Part shown: positions 37,484 to 46,519 of the stretch, piece by piece
Layout of the letters: each line of letters begins with the position of its first letter
Position numbering within the stretch: position 1 is the first letter of the stretch
Assembly (NCBI RefSeq): GCF_020524485.1
Contig: NZ_JAIVLF010000003.1
Span: 496,001 to 560,000, forward strand
DNA length: 64,000 bases
Direction of reading: 5' to 3'
DNA from: Novosphingobium profundi
Lineage (GTDB): Bacteria; Pseudomonadota; Alphaproteobacteria; Sphingomonadales; Sphingomonadaceae
The notes under the pieces: generated by a model
Database searches by the model: none
What the model was told of the DNA's origin: nothing
Seen by the model: only the letters and a program-made list of their open reading frames with translations
Translations under genes and position numbers: made by a program

Positions 37484-38986
37484 TTATTCCGCCGCGATGG
37501 CCATGGTGTCGCTCTCGCCGGCCTTCCAGGGCGTGGGCGCCATCGACCAGACCGGCGAGTTGATCGCCATATCCATGTCGCGCGCGAAGATCGCGAAGCC
37601 ATCATAGCCGTGGTAGGGGCCCGAGTAGTCCCAGCTGTGCATCTGGCGGAAGGGCACGCCCATCTTCTGGAAGACGTACTTCTCCTTGATGCCCGAGCCG
37701 ACGAGGTCGGGCTGGATCTTGTCGACGAACTTCTCGAACTCGTAGCCGGTGACATCGTCGTAGATCAGCGTGCCGTCCTTGACGTAGTGCTGGGCGGTGC
37801 GCTGGTAGTCGTCGTTGTGGCCGAACTCGTAGCCGGTGCCGACCACTTCCATGCCCAGGTCCTCGTAGGCGCCGATGACGTGGCGCGGACGCAGGCCGCC
37901 GACATAGAGCATGACGGTCTTGCCTTCGAGGCGCGGCTTGTACTTGGCAATGACCGCATCGGTCAGGGCGCGGTACCTGGCGATCACCTTCTCGGCGTTT
38001 TCCTGGATGGACTCGTCGAAGTAGCTGGCGATCTTGCGCAGGGATTCCTCGATCTTGGAGGGCCCGAAGAAGTTGTATTCCACCCAGGGAATGCCGTACT
38101 TCTCTTCCATGTGGCGCGAGATGTAGTTCATTGAGCGGTAGCAGTGGAGGACGTTGAGCTTGGCCTTGGGCGTGGCCTCAAGCTCGGCGATCGAGCCGTC
38201 GCCCGACCACTGCGCGATGACGCGAAGGCCCATTTCTTCCAGCAGGATACGGCTCGACCACGCATCGCCGCCGATGTTGTAGTCGCCGATGATCGCGACG
38301 TCATAGGGCGATGGCTCGAAGCTGGGTTCCTTGTCGCCCACCTTGTCGAAGACCCAGTCGCGCACGGCATCGTTGGCGATGTGATGGCCGAGCGACTGCG
38401 AGACCCCGCGAAAGCCCTCGCAGCGCACGGGCACGATGGTCTTGCCGCCGTATTCCTTGCTCTTGGACTTGGAGACCGCCTCGATGTCATCGCCGATAAG
38501 GCCGATCGGGCATTCGGACTGGACCGTGATGCCCTTGTTCAGCGGGAACAGCATCTCGATCTCGTCCATGATCTTGGCGAGCTTCTTGTCGCCGCCAAAG
38601 ACGATGTCCTTCTCCTGGAAGTCGGAGGTAAACTGCATGGTCACGAAGGTGTCGATGCCGGTCGTGCCGATGTAGTAGTTGCGCCGCGCGGCCCAGGAAT
38701 ACTGGCCGCAGCCGACCGGCCCGTGGCTGATGTGGATCATGTCCTTGATCGGCCCCCAGACCACGCCCTTGGAGCCTGCATAGGCGCAGCCACGGATGGT
38801 CATGACACCGGGGATCGACTTGATGTTGGATTTGACGCCGCAGTCGCTCTTGCCCTCTTCAGAGACGTTGAGGTGCTTGGCGCGGCGCTTGGCGGCTTTG
38901 GCCGGATAGACTTCAAGGACTTCCTGGATCAACGCCCGGTTGCGTTCCTTGACTTGTGCGATGTCGGTAGGGGTTGAGACGCTCAT
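37484..38986 (-). CDS. nifD: NifD, MoFe protein alpha subunit
   Basis: 500 residues. P-cluster ligands are in [22 protein letters not shown] and [12 protein letters not shown]; the FeMo-co cysteine is in [17 protein letters not shown] and the FeMo-co histidine in [18 protein letters not shown]. All ligands of a functional Mo nitrogenase are present. Preceded by a stem-loop in the 152-base nifH-nifD gap. Confidence 0.98.
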   Translation of the reverse strand: MSVSTPTDIAQVKERNRALIQEVLEVYPAKAAKRRAKHLNVSEEGKSDCGVKSNIKSIPGVMTIRGCAYAGSKGVVWGPIKDMIHISHGPVGCGQYSWAARRNYYIGTTGIDTFVTMQFTSDFQEKDIVFGGDKKLAKIMDEIEMLFPLNKGITVQSECPIGLIGDDIEAVSKSKSKEYGGKTIVPVRCEGFRGVSQSLGHHIANDAVRDWVFDKVGDKEPSFEPSPYDVAIIGDYNIGGDAWSSRILLEEMGLRVIAQWSGDGSIAELEATPKAKLNVLHCYRSMNYISRHMEEKYGIPWVEYNFFGPSKIEESLRKIASYFDESIQENAEKVIARYRALTDAVIAKYKPRLEGKTVMLYVGGLRPRHVIGAYEDLGMEVVGTGYEFGHNDDYQRTAQHYVKDGTLIYDDVTGYEFEKFVDKIQPDLVGSGIKEKYVFQKMGVPFRQMHSWDYSGPYHGYDGFAIFARDMDMAINSPVWSMAPTPWKAGESDTMAIAAE

Positions 38987-39055
38987 TTGGATGCACTCCT
39001 GGTTGATCCGTCCTTGCGCAGATCGAATTTGGGCTCAGATCGAACTGGACCGGTT

Positions 39056-39110
39056 GTCCGGCCCTCCCCCCGCTTCGCATGCCAACAAGAGGCGCGTGGG
39101 AGGACCGGAC
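39056..39110 (-). repeat. Stem-loop between nifH and nifD
   Basis: 13-base arms 39056-39068 and 39098-39110 pair with one G-U, with a 29-base loop. No T run follows on the minus strand, so an mRNA-stabilising or processing element for nifH is more likely than a terminator. Confidence 0.5.
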
Positions 39111-39138
39111 GTTCGGGGGACTGGCGCGAAGGCTCAGG

Positions 39139-40035
<897 letters not shown>

Positions 40036-40149
40036 TTAAAGCCGTGTGCTCCGGATCGGACAGGGGGTCGGCCCGGACCGGTTCTCTCCCCGACGCGTCC
40101 TCTCTCGTTGCGGCGGGCCAGCAGGATCTGCCCGCTGTGCCGACCTCTC

Positions 40150-40165
40150 TGCACGGGGCGTGCCA
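40150..40165 (-). promoter_or_regulatory. Sigma-54 promoter of nifHDK
   Basis: Minus strand TGGCAC-GCCCC-GTGCA, with intact GG-N10-GC core. Predicted start near 40138. Confidence 0.8.
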
Positions 40166-40235
40166 AACGCAGCGCGCCTGCCTAAAATCGCGTTCAATCG
40201 GGTACTTGGCCGGAATGTCGGGGCCCGCACGGGCA

Positions 40236-40280
40236 TGTGGCAAAGCGAACAATGGGGCGTTGCATGTCGCAAAGGACACA
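40236..40280. promoter_or_regulatory. Paired NifA sites between nifH and the pseudo-receiver gene
   Basis: TGT-N10-ACA at 40236-40251 and 40265-40280, centres 29 bases apart (about three helical turns, same face). They are about 100-140 bases upstream of the nifH start and 80-125 bases upstream of the divergent plus-strand start. Confidence 0.85.
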
Positions 40281-40334
40281 CGTTCGCCCGGCCCGGCCAG
40301 CGGCAGAGCCGCGCATTTGCGCGGCCGATTGGGA

Positions 40335-40350
40335 TGGAACGCTTCTTGCG
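40335..40350 (+). promoter_or_regulatory. Sigma-54 promoter facing right, opposite nifH
   Basis: TGGAAC-GCTTC-TTGCG matches the -24/-12 consensus at all core positions. Predicted start near 40362, 27 bases before ATG 40389. Confidence 0.7.
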
Positions 40351-40388
40351 TGGGGGAGCGATGAGTTCCCATGCACAGGAGAAGCCCC

Positions 40389-40820
40389 ATGCAGATCGGT
40401 GTCGAAACCGCCAAGGCCGTCGACCAGCGCCGCATTTTCGTTGTCGACGAGGACGAGATCACCCGCGCCGCCTTGCAGTTCATGTTGCACGACGAGATCG
40501 AGACCCACGAACTGGCGAGCCTGGAGGAAGCCTATGCCAAGGGGCAGGACTGGCTGCTGCCCGACGTGCTGATCCTGGGTCTTTCAATCCTGCGCGCGCA
40601 CGGGCTGGAGGTGCTGGCCGAGATCGCCGCGCGCTACCCGGCCGCGCGCGTCCTCATCGTCGCCAGCCCGGAGGAAGAGGAACTGGGCATCGCCGCGCTG
40701 AAAGCGGGCGCCCACGGCGCGCTCATCAAGCCGCTGCGCATGGAGGCGGTGCGCCAGAAGGTCGACACGATCCTCGGGCGCGCGGGCGGCGCTGCGCTGG
40801 TGCAGTTGGGAGGATTATAA
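40389..40820 (+). CDS. Pseudo-receiver domain protein, divergent from nifH
   Basis: 143 residues forming a single CheY-like receiver domain: RRIFVVDEDEI holds the acidic pair (D20/E21) and ALIKPLRME the conserved lysine K114. The phospho-acceptor aspartate is replaced: the strand reads PDVLILGLSIL with G64 where Asp is expected. It therefore probably cannot be phosphorylated and may act as a protein-binding module. There is no output domain. AGGAG precedes ATG 40389. It has its own sigma-54 promoter and shares NifA sites with nifHDK, so it should be made only during nitrogen fixation. Confidence 0.8.
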   Translation: MQIGVETAKAVDQRRIFVVDEDEITRAALQFMLHDEIETHELASLEEAYAKGQDWLLPDVLILGLSILRAHGLEVLAEIAARYPAARVLIVASPEEEELGIAALKAGAHGALIKPLRMEAVRQKVDTILGRAGGAALVQLGGL

Positions 40821-40834
40821 AAGGAAGGAGATTT

Positions 40835-40947
40835 CCGAGGGCCATTGCCCTCGGGCTCCCCATACCATCGACCTCACCTTGCGCGCGCCACGTGGCTTGA
40901 GAGAGGTGAGGTTGCCCATTTGGGGGTCAAGGGGCGATGGCCCCTTG
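40835..40947. repeat. Three inverted repeats in a convergent intergenic region
   Basis: Perfect 8-bp hairpins at 40835-40854 (loop CATT) and 40928-40947 (loop GATG), plus a 9-bp inverted repeat 40871-40879/40904-40912 between them. They lie between convergent stops (40820 and 40970) and probably act as terminators in both directions. Confidence 0.55.
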
Positions 40948-40969
40948 AAAAGAGACTTAACTTCTTCCC

Positions 40970-41731
40970 TCAGGCGGCGGTCGCCTCGGCGTCCTCGCGC
41001 TTGACCACCTTGTGGCTTTCCTCGTCGAGGCCCTGCTTCCAGTAGCTGGAGATGTAGAGTTCGGCGGGCGTCAGCGCCTTCTCCTCGCGCAGGTACGTGC
41101 GCATGAGGCGCATGGCCGAAAACTCGCTCGCCGCCCAGGCGTAGACCCGGCCTTCGGGCCAGCCGTAGGCGCGCAGCGCTTCAACCAGCCACTGGGGCTG
41201 CTGGCCGGGTTCAGGGTTCACGACCCAGCGGATCTCCACGCCTTCGGGCGCGTCGATCTCCACGCGGTCATCCTCCTGCTGGATCTCGATCACCGCGTAG
41301 CCCTTGGCCTCGCGCCCCAGGGCTTCGAGGTTCACCGAAATGGCGGGAATCGCGGTCATGTCTCCGGCGATGAGGTAGAAGTCGAAGCCTTCGGGCAGGG
41401 GCTTGGCCGCCCCCGGACCGCCGACCTCAATGGTCGAGCCGATCTCGGCATTGACCGCCCAGTTGGTCGCCGGGCCCGAGACGCCGTTCTCCACGCCATG
41501 GAGCGCGAAATCGACGTCGATCTCACCTTCGCGCTGGGCGCGGATGGTGTAGGTGCGCAAGGTCGGCTTGGCCTTGCCTTCCACAGGCGGAAACATCAGC
41601 TTCACATAGCCCCCTTCCTGCCCGTGCGGGAAGTCGGCCAGCCCTTCGCCGCCCAGCGTCAGGCGGATCATCGAGGGCGAGACCTGCTGGCGGGCGAGGA
41701 CGGTCAGCGTGCGCGGCTGGGGCTTGGCCAT
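40970..41731 (-). CDS. Siderophore-interacting FAD protein (ferric-siderophore reductase family)
   Basis: 253 residues. FAD motif RTYTIRAQREGEIDVDFALHG (core RTYTIR near residue 58) and the C-terminal SIP domain with VYAWAASEFSAMRLMRTYLR identify the ViuB/YqjH family, which reduces ferric chelates with NADPH. ATG 41731 is preferred to the upstream frame. It is 108 bases downstream of the ModG-like gene; a TTGCAA-N16-TACATT sigma-70-like pair on the minus strand suggests its own promoter. Iron supply for nitrogenase is a reasonable inference. Confidence 0.88.
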   Translation of the reverse strand: MAKPQPRTLTVLARQQVSPSMIRLTLGGEGLADFPHGQEGGYVKLMFPPVEGKAKPTLRTYTIRAQREGEIDVDFALHGVENGVSGPATNWAVNAEIGSTIEVGGPGAAKPLPEGFDFYLIAGDMTAIPAISVNLEALGREAKGYAVIEIQQEDDRVEIDAPEGVEIRWVVNPEPGQQPQWLVEALRAYGWPEGRVYAWAASEFSAMRLMRTYLREEKALTPAELYISSYWKQGLDEESHKVVKREDAEATAA

Positions 41732-41839
41732 GGCGGGGGCTTCCTTATTGCGATAAACTTGCAAGAAGGAATGTAGGCGCCCTGTCACCGATTGCAATGG
41801 GGCATACCTATCACTGGTCCCCTGGCCCATGCGGGAACG

Positions 41840-42343
41840 TTACCCGTCGAGCGCGCAGACGATGATGTGCGAGGCCTTGAAGCTGGCGAGGATCTGGCGC
41901 CCGGCCTCCAATCCCAGCGCCCGCGCGCTGTGGCTGGTCACCAGCACCGTCAGCTCGCGCCCCTCGCCAATGTCGAGCACGCATTCGGCCTCGACCGGCC
42001 CTGTCAGCACGTTGACGACGGTGCCCCCGATGAGGTTGCGCGCCGAAAGCGCGAGACCCGGGACGTCGTCGATCAGGGTAATAAAGCTGGGCTTGATAAG
42101 CGCAACCGCGCGCCCTCCCGGTTTCAGCCCAAGCGCGGCGACGGTGGAGTTGGGAACCAGCGCGTCGATCACGATCCGCTCGTTGACGAGCAGGCCCACT
42201 TCCGCACTCACCGCACCGTGGACGATGGCGGTCACGATGCCCTCCAGCATGTTGCGCTCGCTCGCGCGCAGGCGGCGTCCGCCCGGCGGGACGAAGGGTA
42301 CGACAGCGGCTCCGGCCGCTCCCGTCGCGGAGGCCATGCTCAT
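41840..42343 (-). CDS. Di-Mop molybdate-binding protein (ModG-like)
   Basis: 167 residues: a ~30-residue leader and two tandem TOBE/Mop domains (about 31-95, NMLEGIVTAIVHGAVSAEVG; about 101-167, ARNLIGGTVVNVLTGPVEAE). Such molbindins store or buffer molybdate in the cytoplasm. The ATG overlaps the glutaredoxin stop (ATGA). It is the last clear gene of the nifB operon. The ModC and ModE encoded at 55.0-56.1 kb both lack Mop domains, so this may be the main cytoplasmic Mo-binding protein. Confidence 0.88.
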   Translation of the reverse strand: MSMASATGAAGAAVVPFVPPGGRRLRASERNMLEGIVTAIVHGAVSAEVGLLVNERIVIDALVPNSTVAALGLKPGGRAVALIKPSFITLIDDVPGLALSARNLIGGTVVNVLTGPVEAECVLDIGEGRELTVLVTSHSARALGLEAGRQILASFKASHIIVCALDG

Positions 42344-42660
42344 GCGCTTTGCCCGGCGAGGAGCGCCTGAAGCTCGCCCGCCGCGTACATGTCGCGCACG
42401 ATGTCGCAGCCGCCGATGAACTCGCCGCGCACGTAGACCTGGGGCAGCGTGGGCCAGTCGGAATATTCCTTGATGCCTTCGCGCAGGAACGGATCGTCGA
42501 GCACGTTGACCCCGACATAAGGGCGCCCGATGGCCTCGAGCACCTTCACCACGCCTGCGGAAAAGCCGCATTGCGGAGCGGCGGGCACGCCCTTCATGAA
42601 GACGACGATCTCGTTGTCGGTGACAAGCGCGCGGATACGGTCGGACGTGGCCATGGCCAT
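42340..42660 (-). CDS. Monothiol glutaredoxin (Grx4/Grx5 type)
   Basis: 106 residues with the monothiol active site PQCGFS and the downstream WPTLPQVYVRGEFIGGCDIV glutathione-binding block. Monothiol glutaredoxins carry or transfer 2Fe-2S clusters together with BolA proteins; a bolA gene lies 5 bases upstream. A nif-linked glutaredoxin (grx5-nif) is known in Azotobacter. Confidence 0.93.
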   Translation of the reverse strand: MAMATSDRIRALVTDNEIVVFMKGVPAAPQCGFSAGVVKVLEAIGRPYVGVNVLDDPFLREGIKEYSDWPTLPQVYVRGEFIGGCDIVRDMYAAGELQALLAGQSA

Positions 42661-42665
42661 TCTCC

Positions 42666-42923
42666 TCAGGTTGCAGGGGTAGTGTCGGTGGTGGCGGGGA
42701 CGAAAGTCTGCAGCGCCAGCGCGTGCAGTTCATGGCCCATGTCCGCCCCGATCGCGGCGTAGACCATCTTGTGCTGGACGATCCGGCTCTTGCCCGCAAA
42801 GGCGGCGCAGGTGACGCGCGCGGCCCAGTGGTCGCCGTCACCGGCCATATCGACCATCAGCACGTCCGCGTCGGGAAAGGCCGCGGTGATGCGGCGTTCG
42901 ATCTCGGTGGCATCCATGGGCAT
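42666..42923 (-). CDS. bolA: BolA family protein
   Basis: 85 residues. The pattern MDATEIERRITAAFPDADVL, then KSRIVQHKMVYAAIGADMGHELHAL (core SRIVQHKMVY) is that of BolA, with the invariant histidine in HELHAL. Works with the adjacent monothiol glutaredoxin in FeS cluster trafficking. It is 24 bases after the 2Fe-2S ferredoxin gene in the nifB operon. Confidence 0.92.
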   Translation of the reverse strand: MPMDATEIERRITAAFPDADVLMVDMAGDGDHWAARVTCAAFAGKSRIVQHKMVYAAIGADMGHELHALALQTFVPATTDTTPAT

Positions 42924-42947
42924 GGGCTGTCTCTCCTAGGCACGTCG

Positions 42948-43247
42948 TCAGACGAAGCTCAGAACCTCGACGGTCACGTCCTCGGTGCCGGTCAGCGTCG
43001 CCTGGCAGGCAAGGCGCGACTTGGAACCAACGCCGACGATGGTGTCGAGAATTTCGTTCTCCTCCCGGCTGATGCGCGAGAGGCCCTTGCGCCCCTCGAT
43101 CACGAAGAGATGGCACTGGCCGCAGGAGGCTTCACCGTCGCACTTGTGGGCGAGAGGCACGCCGCTGGCGAGCATGGCGGCGAGCAGGCTGTCGCCCTCG
43201 GCAACAGCAACGGACGTGGCGGTCGGAAGGATGGTGAGCGTGGTCAT
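42948..43247 (-). CDS. 2Fe-2S ferredoxin, adrenodoxin type
   Basis: 99 residues. Cluster ligands are CDGEASCGQC (C-x5-C-x2-C) at about 36-45 and a distal cysteine in SRLACQATL; the C-x5-C spacing is that of adrenodoxin/Isc-type ferredoxin rather than plant type. Likely donor in FeS assembly or to nitrogenase under NifA control. 28 bases after the DegT-like gene. Confidence 0.92.
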   Translation of the reverse strand: MTTLTILPTATSVAVAEGDSLLAAMLASGVPLAHKCDGEASCGQCHLFVIEGRKGLSRISREENEILDTIVGVGSKSRLACQATLTGTEDVTVEVLSFV

Positions 43248-43275
43248 GGCGTTCTTTCAGTGTCTCTTTGGTTGG

Positions 43276-44454
43276 TCAGTAAATGGCGGCCCCGGCGCCC
43301 GCGTTGATCGAGGCGTCCTTGAGACGCGCAACCATGAAGGCGATCTGCTCGGGGGTGAGGTGGGCGTGGAAGGGCAGCACGACCGCGCGGTCGGCGACCT
43401 TCTCGGTCACGAAGAGGTCGCCGCGCGTCCAGCCCAGCGCCCGGTAGGCGCGCTGGAGGTGGAGCGGGCTGGAATAGGCGTGGGCCTCCACCCCCTCGGT
43501 GCGCATGTCCTCCAGGATCGCGTCGCGCGATCCCTTGGTGAAGCGCGTCCCCAGGTGCACCGTGTAGAGGAACCAGTGGACCTCCTCGACATCGGGCGAG
43601 ATGTAAGGCGGCTTGATCCCCTCGAAGCTTTGCATGAAGCCATCGTACATGGCCTGCACCCCGCGGCGGCGTTCCAGGAGCACGTCGAGGCGGCGCAGCT
43701 GCGCCAGCGCAAGGGCGGCCACCATCGCGCCCATCGGCGCGCCGAAAGGCGCATCCACCCCGGCCGAAACCGAAGCGCGGTCCGATAGGCTGCGGCTGCG
43801 CAGGCGCCGCAGCGCCATGGCCAGCTGCGTATCGTCGGTGAGCGCAATGCCCCCCTCCCCGCAGGCGATGACGCCGGGCTGGGCAAAGTCGAAAAGCGCG
43901 GCATCGCCAAAGCTGCCGACCACGCCTTCCTTGTGGCGCGAGCCGATCGCCTCGCTCGAATCCTCAATGAGGAAGAGGCCGTGCGCCTCGGCCAGCGCGC
44001 GAAGGCCCGGCCAGTCGGCGGGGTGCCCGCAGGTGTTGCCCGCCAGGATCGCACGGGTCCGGCTCGTCACCTTGTCCGCGCTCTTCTTCGCCGAAAGACA
44101 GCCCGACCAGTAATCGATATCGGCAAAGACCGGGGTCGCCCCGCAGCGCAGGACCGCGTGGCCCAGTTCGTGAAAGGAGTGGGCCGAGAGGATCACCTCG
44201 TCGCCCGGCCCGATGCCCTTGGCGGTCAGGACCATGAGGAGCGCCATCGCCGCGCTGGAGGTCGCAACCGCGCGCGCACGGCCGCACTGAGCGGCGAAGG
44301 CCTGCTCCAGCTCCTCGACCAGCGCGCCCGGCCCCAGCTGCGCGCCGCGCAGGACCTGCTCGACCGCGACCACGTCCTCCAGCGTCAGGTCGGGGTCGCT
44401 CATCGGGATCTGCAGCGCCTCGCCCGTGGCGATCGAGACGACCTGCCCGCTCAT
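43276..44454 (-). CDS. DegT/DnrJ/EryC1-like protein lacking the PLP lysine
   Basis: 392 residues with the fold-type I layout of the DegT sugar aminotransferase family: SSAAMALLMVLTAKGIGPGDEV near 66-87, FLIEDSSEAIG at 161-171, and FDFAQPGVIACGEGG at 188-202. In active members the last block contains K where this protein has G194, so no internal aldimine can form. The D165 that binds the PLP ring nitrogen is kept. It may bind a ligand or partner without transaminating. Translationally coupled (ATGA) to the preceding small gene in the nifB operon. Confidence 0.82.
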   Translation of the reverse strand: MSGQVVSIATGEALQIPMSDPDLTLEDVVAVEQVLRGAQLGPGALVEELEQAFAAQCGRARAVATSSAAMALLMVLTAKGIGPGDEVILSAHSFHELGHAVLRCGATPVFADIDYWSGCLSAKKSADKVTSRTRAILAGNTCGHPADWPGLRALAEAHGLFLIEDSSEAIGSRHKEGVVGSFGDAALFDFAQPGVIACGEGGIALTDDTQLAMALRRLRSRSLSDRASVSAGVDAPFGAPMGAMVAALALAQLRRLDVLLERRRGVQAMYDGFMQSFEGIKPPYISPDVEEVHWFLYTVHLGTRFTKGSRDAILEDMRTEGVEAHAYSSPLHLQRAYRALGWTRGDLFVTEKVADRAVVLPFHAHLTPEQIAFMVARLKDASINAGAGAAIY

Positions 44455-44726
44455 GCCGGAGCCCTCCCGGCAACCAGAAGCCCGCTCGCCTCAGCCGGAT
44501 CGCCGGTCACGCGGATGCAGTGGGCGGAGACGTCGAGCAGGTGCAGGTCGCAGGTGCCCGCCGAGCGGTAGGGTTCCTCCAGCACGTCGCCCGCATCGCA
44601 CTGGCGCAGGGCGAGATTTGGGACGAGACGCCGCAGCGCGACACCCAGAGTCTCCGGGAGCGCACTGTCACCCAGCGCCTGTACCAGCGCGTCGATGCGC
44701 GCGAGATCGATTTCGCTGAGCGGCAT
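44451..44726 (-). CDS. Small nif-operon protein, DUF6129-like
   Basis: 91 residues, MPLSEIDLARIDALVQALG at the start. It has two cysteines (RQCDAGDV and AGTCDLHLL) but no cluster motif. I believe it belongs to a small family linked to nif clusters (DUF6129), but this is from memory of the pattern. 19 bases after the DUF3024-like gene; overlaps the DegT-like gene by 4 bases. Confidence 0.65.
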   Translation of the reverse strand: MPLSEIDLARIDALVQALGDSALPETLGVALRRLVPNLALRQCDAGDVLEEPYRSAGTCDLHLLDVSAHCIRVTGDPAEASGLLVAGRAPA

Positions 44727-44745
44727 GGGCCTTCGCCTCCTTCCT

Positions 44746-45117
44746 CTATTGCCAGAAAACGCGGGCAGGATCGGCGTTGAGCCAGCCCATCAGCTCACCA
44801 AGGCGCGCGAACGGGCCGTCCTCGATCCAGCTGTGCGTGCCGTGATCGCGCCGGTAGAGCCTCCATTCGCGCGCGCGTTCGTCCCAGAGGAGGCGCGCGA
44901 TGTCGATTTCGCCGCCTTCGGGATCGACGGTGCGTGAACAGCACGGCGCGCGCACGAGGTAGCCGTCCTCGATGGGCACGACCACGGGCTCGACGTAGCG
45001 GTAGCGCCGCCGCCGAACGAGCAGGCGTTCGATCCGCGCCAGGTCGAACTCGTTGGGCTGGCGGGCGAGAAGCGCGCGCGGCGCGGGGGCCTCGGCGGGG
45101 GCGGCAGCAAGGCTCAT
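44746..45117 (-). CDS. Small nif-operon protein, DUF3024-like
   Basis: 123 residues. The core RRRRYRYVEPVVVPIEDGYLV followed by APCCSRTVDPEGGEIDIARL (core PCCSR...GGEIDIA) matches my memory of the DUF3024 family; the C-terminus WRLYRRDHGTHSWI is aromatic and basic. Two adjacent cysteines could bind metal. Function unknown. Overlaps the nifZ-like gene stop by 4 bases. Confidence 0.65.
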   Translation of the reverse strand: MSLAAAPAEAPAPRALLARQPNEFDLARIERLLVRRRRYRYVEPVVVPIEDGYLVRAPCCSRTVDPEGGEIDIARLLWDERAREWRLYRRDHGTHSWIEDGPFARLGELMGWLNADPARVFWQ

Positions 45118-45392
45118 GCCAACGTCCCTCCCGTCTCGGCGCGTTCGATCTCCTCTTCGAGACAGCCGACGACGAGCGGGAAACCTGCCCCTTCGCCGCG
45201 CGCGAACTCGACGAGGTAGACCGGCTGGTTGCTCTCCTCGTGGTGGCCCACGTTGACGATTTCACCGCACGTCCCGCGCGGGGCCAGGATCGCTTCAGGC
45301 CGGGCGCCCGGAAACGAGCCGTCATTGACAAGGTCCACCACCGCGCGCACGGCCTCGCCCCAGCCGTAGACGGGTTCCCGAATGTCCATCAT
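45114..45392 (-). CDS. NifZ-domain protein, second copy
   Basis: 92 residues. VNDGSFPGARPEAILAPRGT followed by GEIVNVGHHE and VYLVEFARG follow the NifZ pattern more loosely than its neighbour. NifZ helps form the second P-cluster of the MoFe protein. Overlaps the upstream nifZ by 4 bases, so the two are a tandem pair. Confidence 0.75.
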   Translation of the reverse strand: MMDIREPVYGWGEAVRAVVDLVNDGSFPGARPEAILAPRGTCGEIVNVGHHEESNQPVYLVEFARGEGAGFPLVVGCLEEEIERAETGGTLA

Positions 45393-45739
45393 GGCCGGGC
45401 ACTCGAATGGGCCGGAGCCGGGCTTGCGGGCCGTGCGACAGGCAGTTCGTCCTCGTCCTCCTCGCTCGCCCAGACCGGGTCGAGCTCGCGGCGCTTCATG
45501 CCCACGCGGTGGCCGCTCTCGAAGAACTCGATGCCATAGATGTAGAACTGCTGGAGGAAGGTGCCGATCGAGACGACGACGCCCTCTTCGCCCTTTCGGA
45601 CCAGCAGTTCGCCGATCTCCTTGCCCGCGTACGTGCCATCGTTGCGCACAAGACGCCGCGCGCGCACGCGTTCTCCATAGCGGAAGGCGGGCGGGCCATT
45701 GAGTTCAACGACCTCGCTGTCACGAACGATGTTCGCCAT
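45389..45739 (-). CDS. nifZ: NifZ, P-cluster maturation protein
   Basis: 116 residues with the canonical NifZ block: RNDGTYAGKEIGELLVRKG, GVVVSIGTFLQQFYIYGIEF and GHRVGMKRREL. Start 45739 has GGAGGAGG upstream and overlaps the end of the TPR gene by 20 bases. The acidic/Pro-Ala C-terminal tail is not part of the domain. Confidence 0.92.
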   Translation of the reverse strand: MANIVRDSEVVELNGPPAFRYGERVRARRLVRNDGTYAGKEIGELLVRKGEEGVVVSIGTFLQQFYIYGIEFFESGHRVGMKRRELDPVWASEEDEDELPVARPASPAPAHSSARP

Positions 45740-46295
45740 CGGCCTCCTCCTCATCCTCCATGCGGTTCAGGACATCGACAAGGACCTGCGCCCCGATGCG
45801 GTCACGCGGGTCGAGTTCGAGCAGTTTCTCGGCCGCCTCCCGGCCCGCTTCGAGATGGCCGGTGCGCAGCGAAAGATAGGCGTAGCCCTTGAGACTGAAG
45901 AGGAAGAAGCGCGGCAAAAGCGCCTCCCACTCCCCGAAGGCGGCATCGCCCGCCTGCACCCGCCGCCAGTCCTCGCCCAGGACGTTGAGGCGCAGGGCCT
46001 TGGCAACGCAGGCGCGCGCCACGTCGAGAGCTTCGTTCAGCCGTCCCTTGTAGAAATAGAAGCGGTAGAGCGCGATCAGGACGGCGGCGTGGTCGGGCGC
46101 GATCTTCTCGGCTTCGAACAGGTGCGTCTCGGCCACATCGGTCAGGTGATAGCGCGTGGCCGCACGTTCGAGGTGAGAGCGCGCCTCCTCGGGCAGGCCC
46201 CCTCCCAGGAGGGGGCTGGCGAGGATCGAACGCTCGAACGCGTCCGACGCCCCGCCAAAGCCCTCGAACGGCAGCGTTTCACGCGCCCCGCTCAT
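45720..46295 (-). CDS. TPR protein of the nifB operon
   Basis: 191 residues built mostly of helical TPR-like repeats ([38 protein letters not shown], and [20 protein letters not shown]). Soluble, no signal peptide. TPR proteins at this position occur in other alphaproteobacterial nif islands, but the function is unknown. Overlaps fdxN by 4 bases and nifZ by 20. Confidence 0.8.
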   Translation of the reverse strand: MSGARETLPFEGFGGASDAFERSILASPLLGGGLPEEARSHLERAATRYHLTDVAETHLFEAEKIAPDHAAVLIALYRFYFYKGRLNEALDVARACVAKALRLNVLGEDWRRVQAGDAAFGEWEALLPRFFLFSLKGYAYLSLRTGHLEAGREAAEKLLELDPRDRIGAQVLVDVLNRMEDEEEADGEHRS

Positions 46296-46513
46296 GCTGG
46301 CTGATACCGCGGCACGCTGGCGTCGAGCACGCAGGTGTCATCGACCGGACAAATCGCGACGCACTGCGGGTCCTCGAAGTGGCCGATGCACTCGGTGCAC
46401 AGCGCCGGGTCGATGACAAAGGTGCCCTTCGCCTCCGAGATGGCCATGTTGGGACACAGCGCCTCGCAGGCCGTGCAGTTGGTGCACTGGCTGGCGACGA
46501 TCTTGTAGGCCAT
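46292..46513 (-). CDS. fdxN: 2[4Fe-4S] ferredoxin next to nifB
   Basis: 73 residues. [12 protein letters not shown] and [18 protein letters not shown] are the two cluster motifs; the second has the long insertion typical of nif-linked FdxN. Electron donor for NifB or nitrogenase. Six bases downstream of nifB. Confidence 0.93.
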   Translation of the reverse strand: MAYKIVASQCTNCTACEALCPNMAISEAKGTFVIDPALCTECIGHFEDPQCVAICPVDDTCVLDASVPRYQPA

Positions 46514-46519
46514 CGCCGC

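Noticed and set aside
40196-40208. IHF-like site between the NifA sites and the nifH promoter
   Set aside because: AATCGG-N4-TTG misses two of the conserved positions. The location is right, but the match is too weak to report as a feature.
41748-41764. TTGC-N9-GCAA palindrome upstream of the siderophore-interacting protein gene
   Set aside because: It does not match a known Fur, RirA or Irr box, and a 4-bp dyad is expected by chance.
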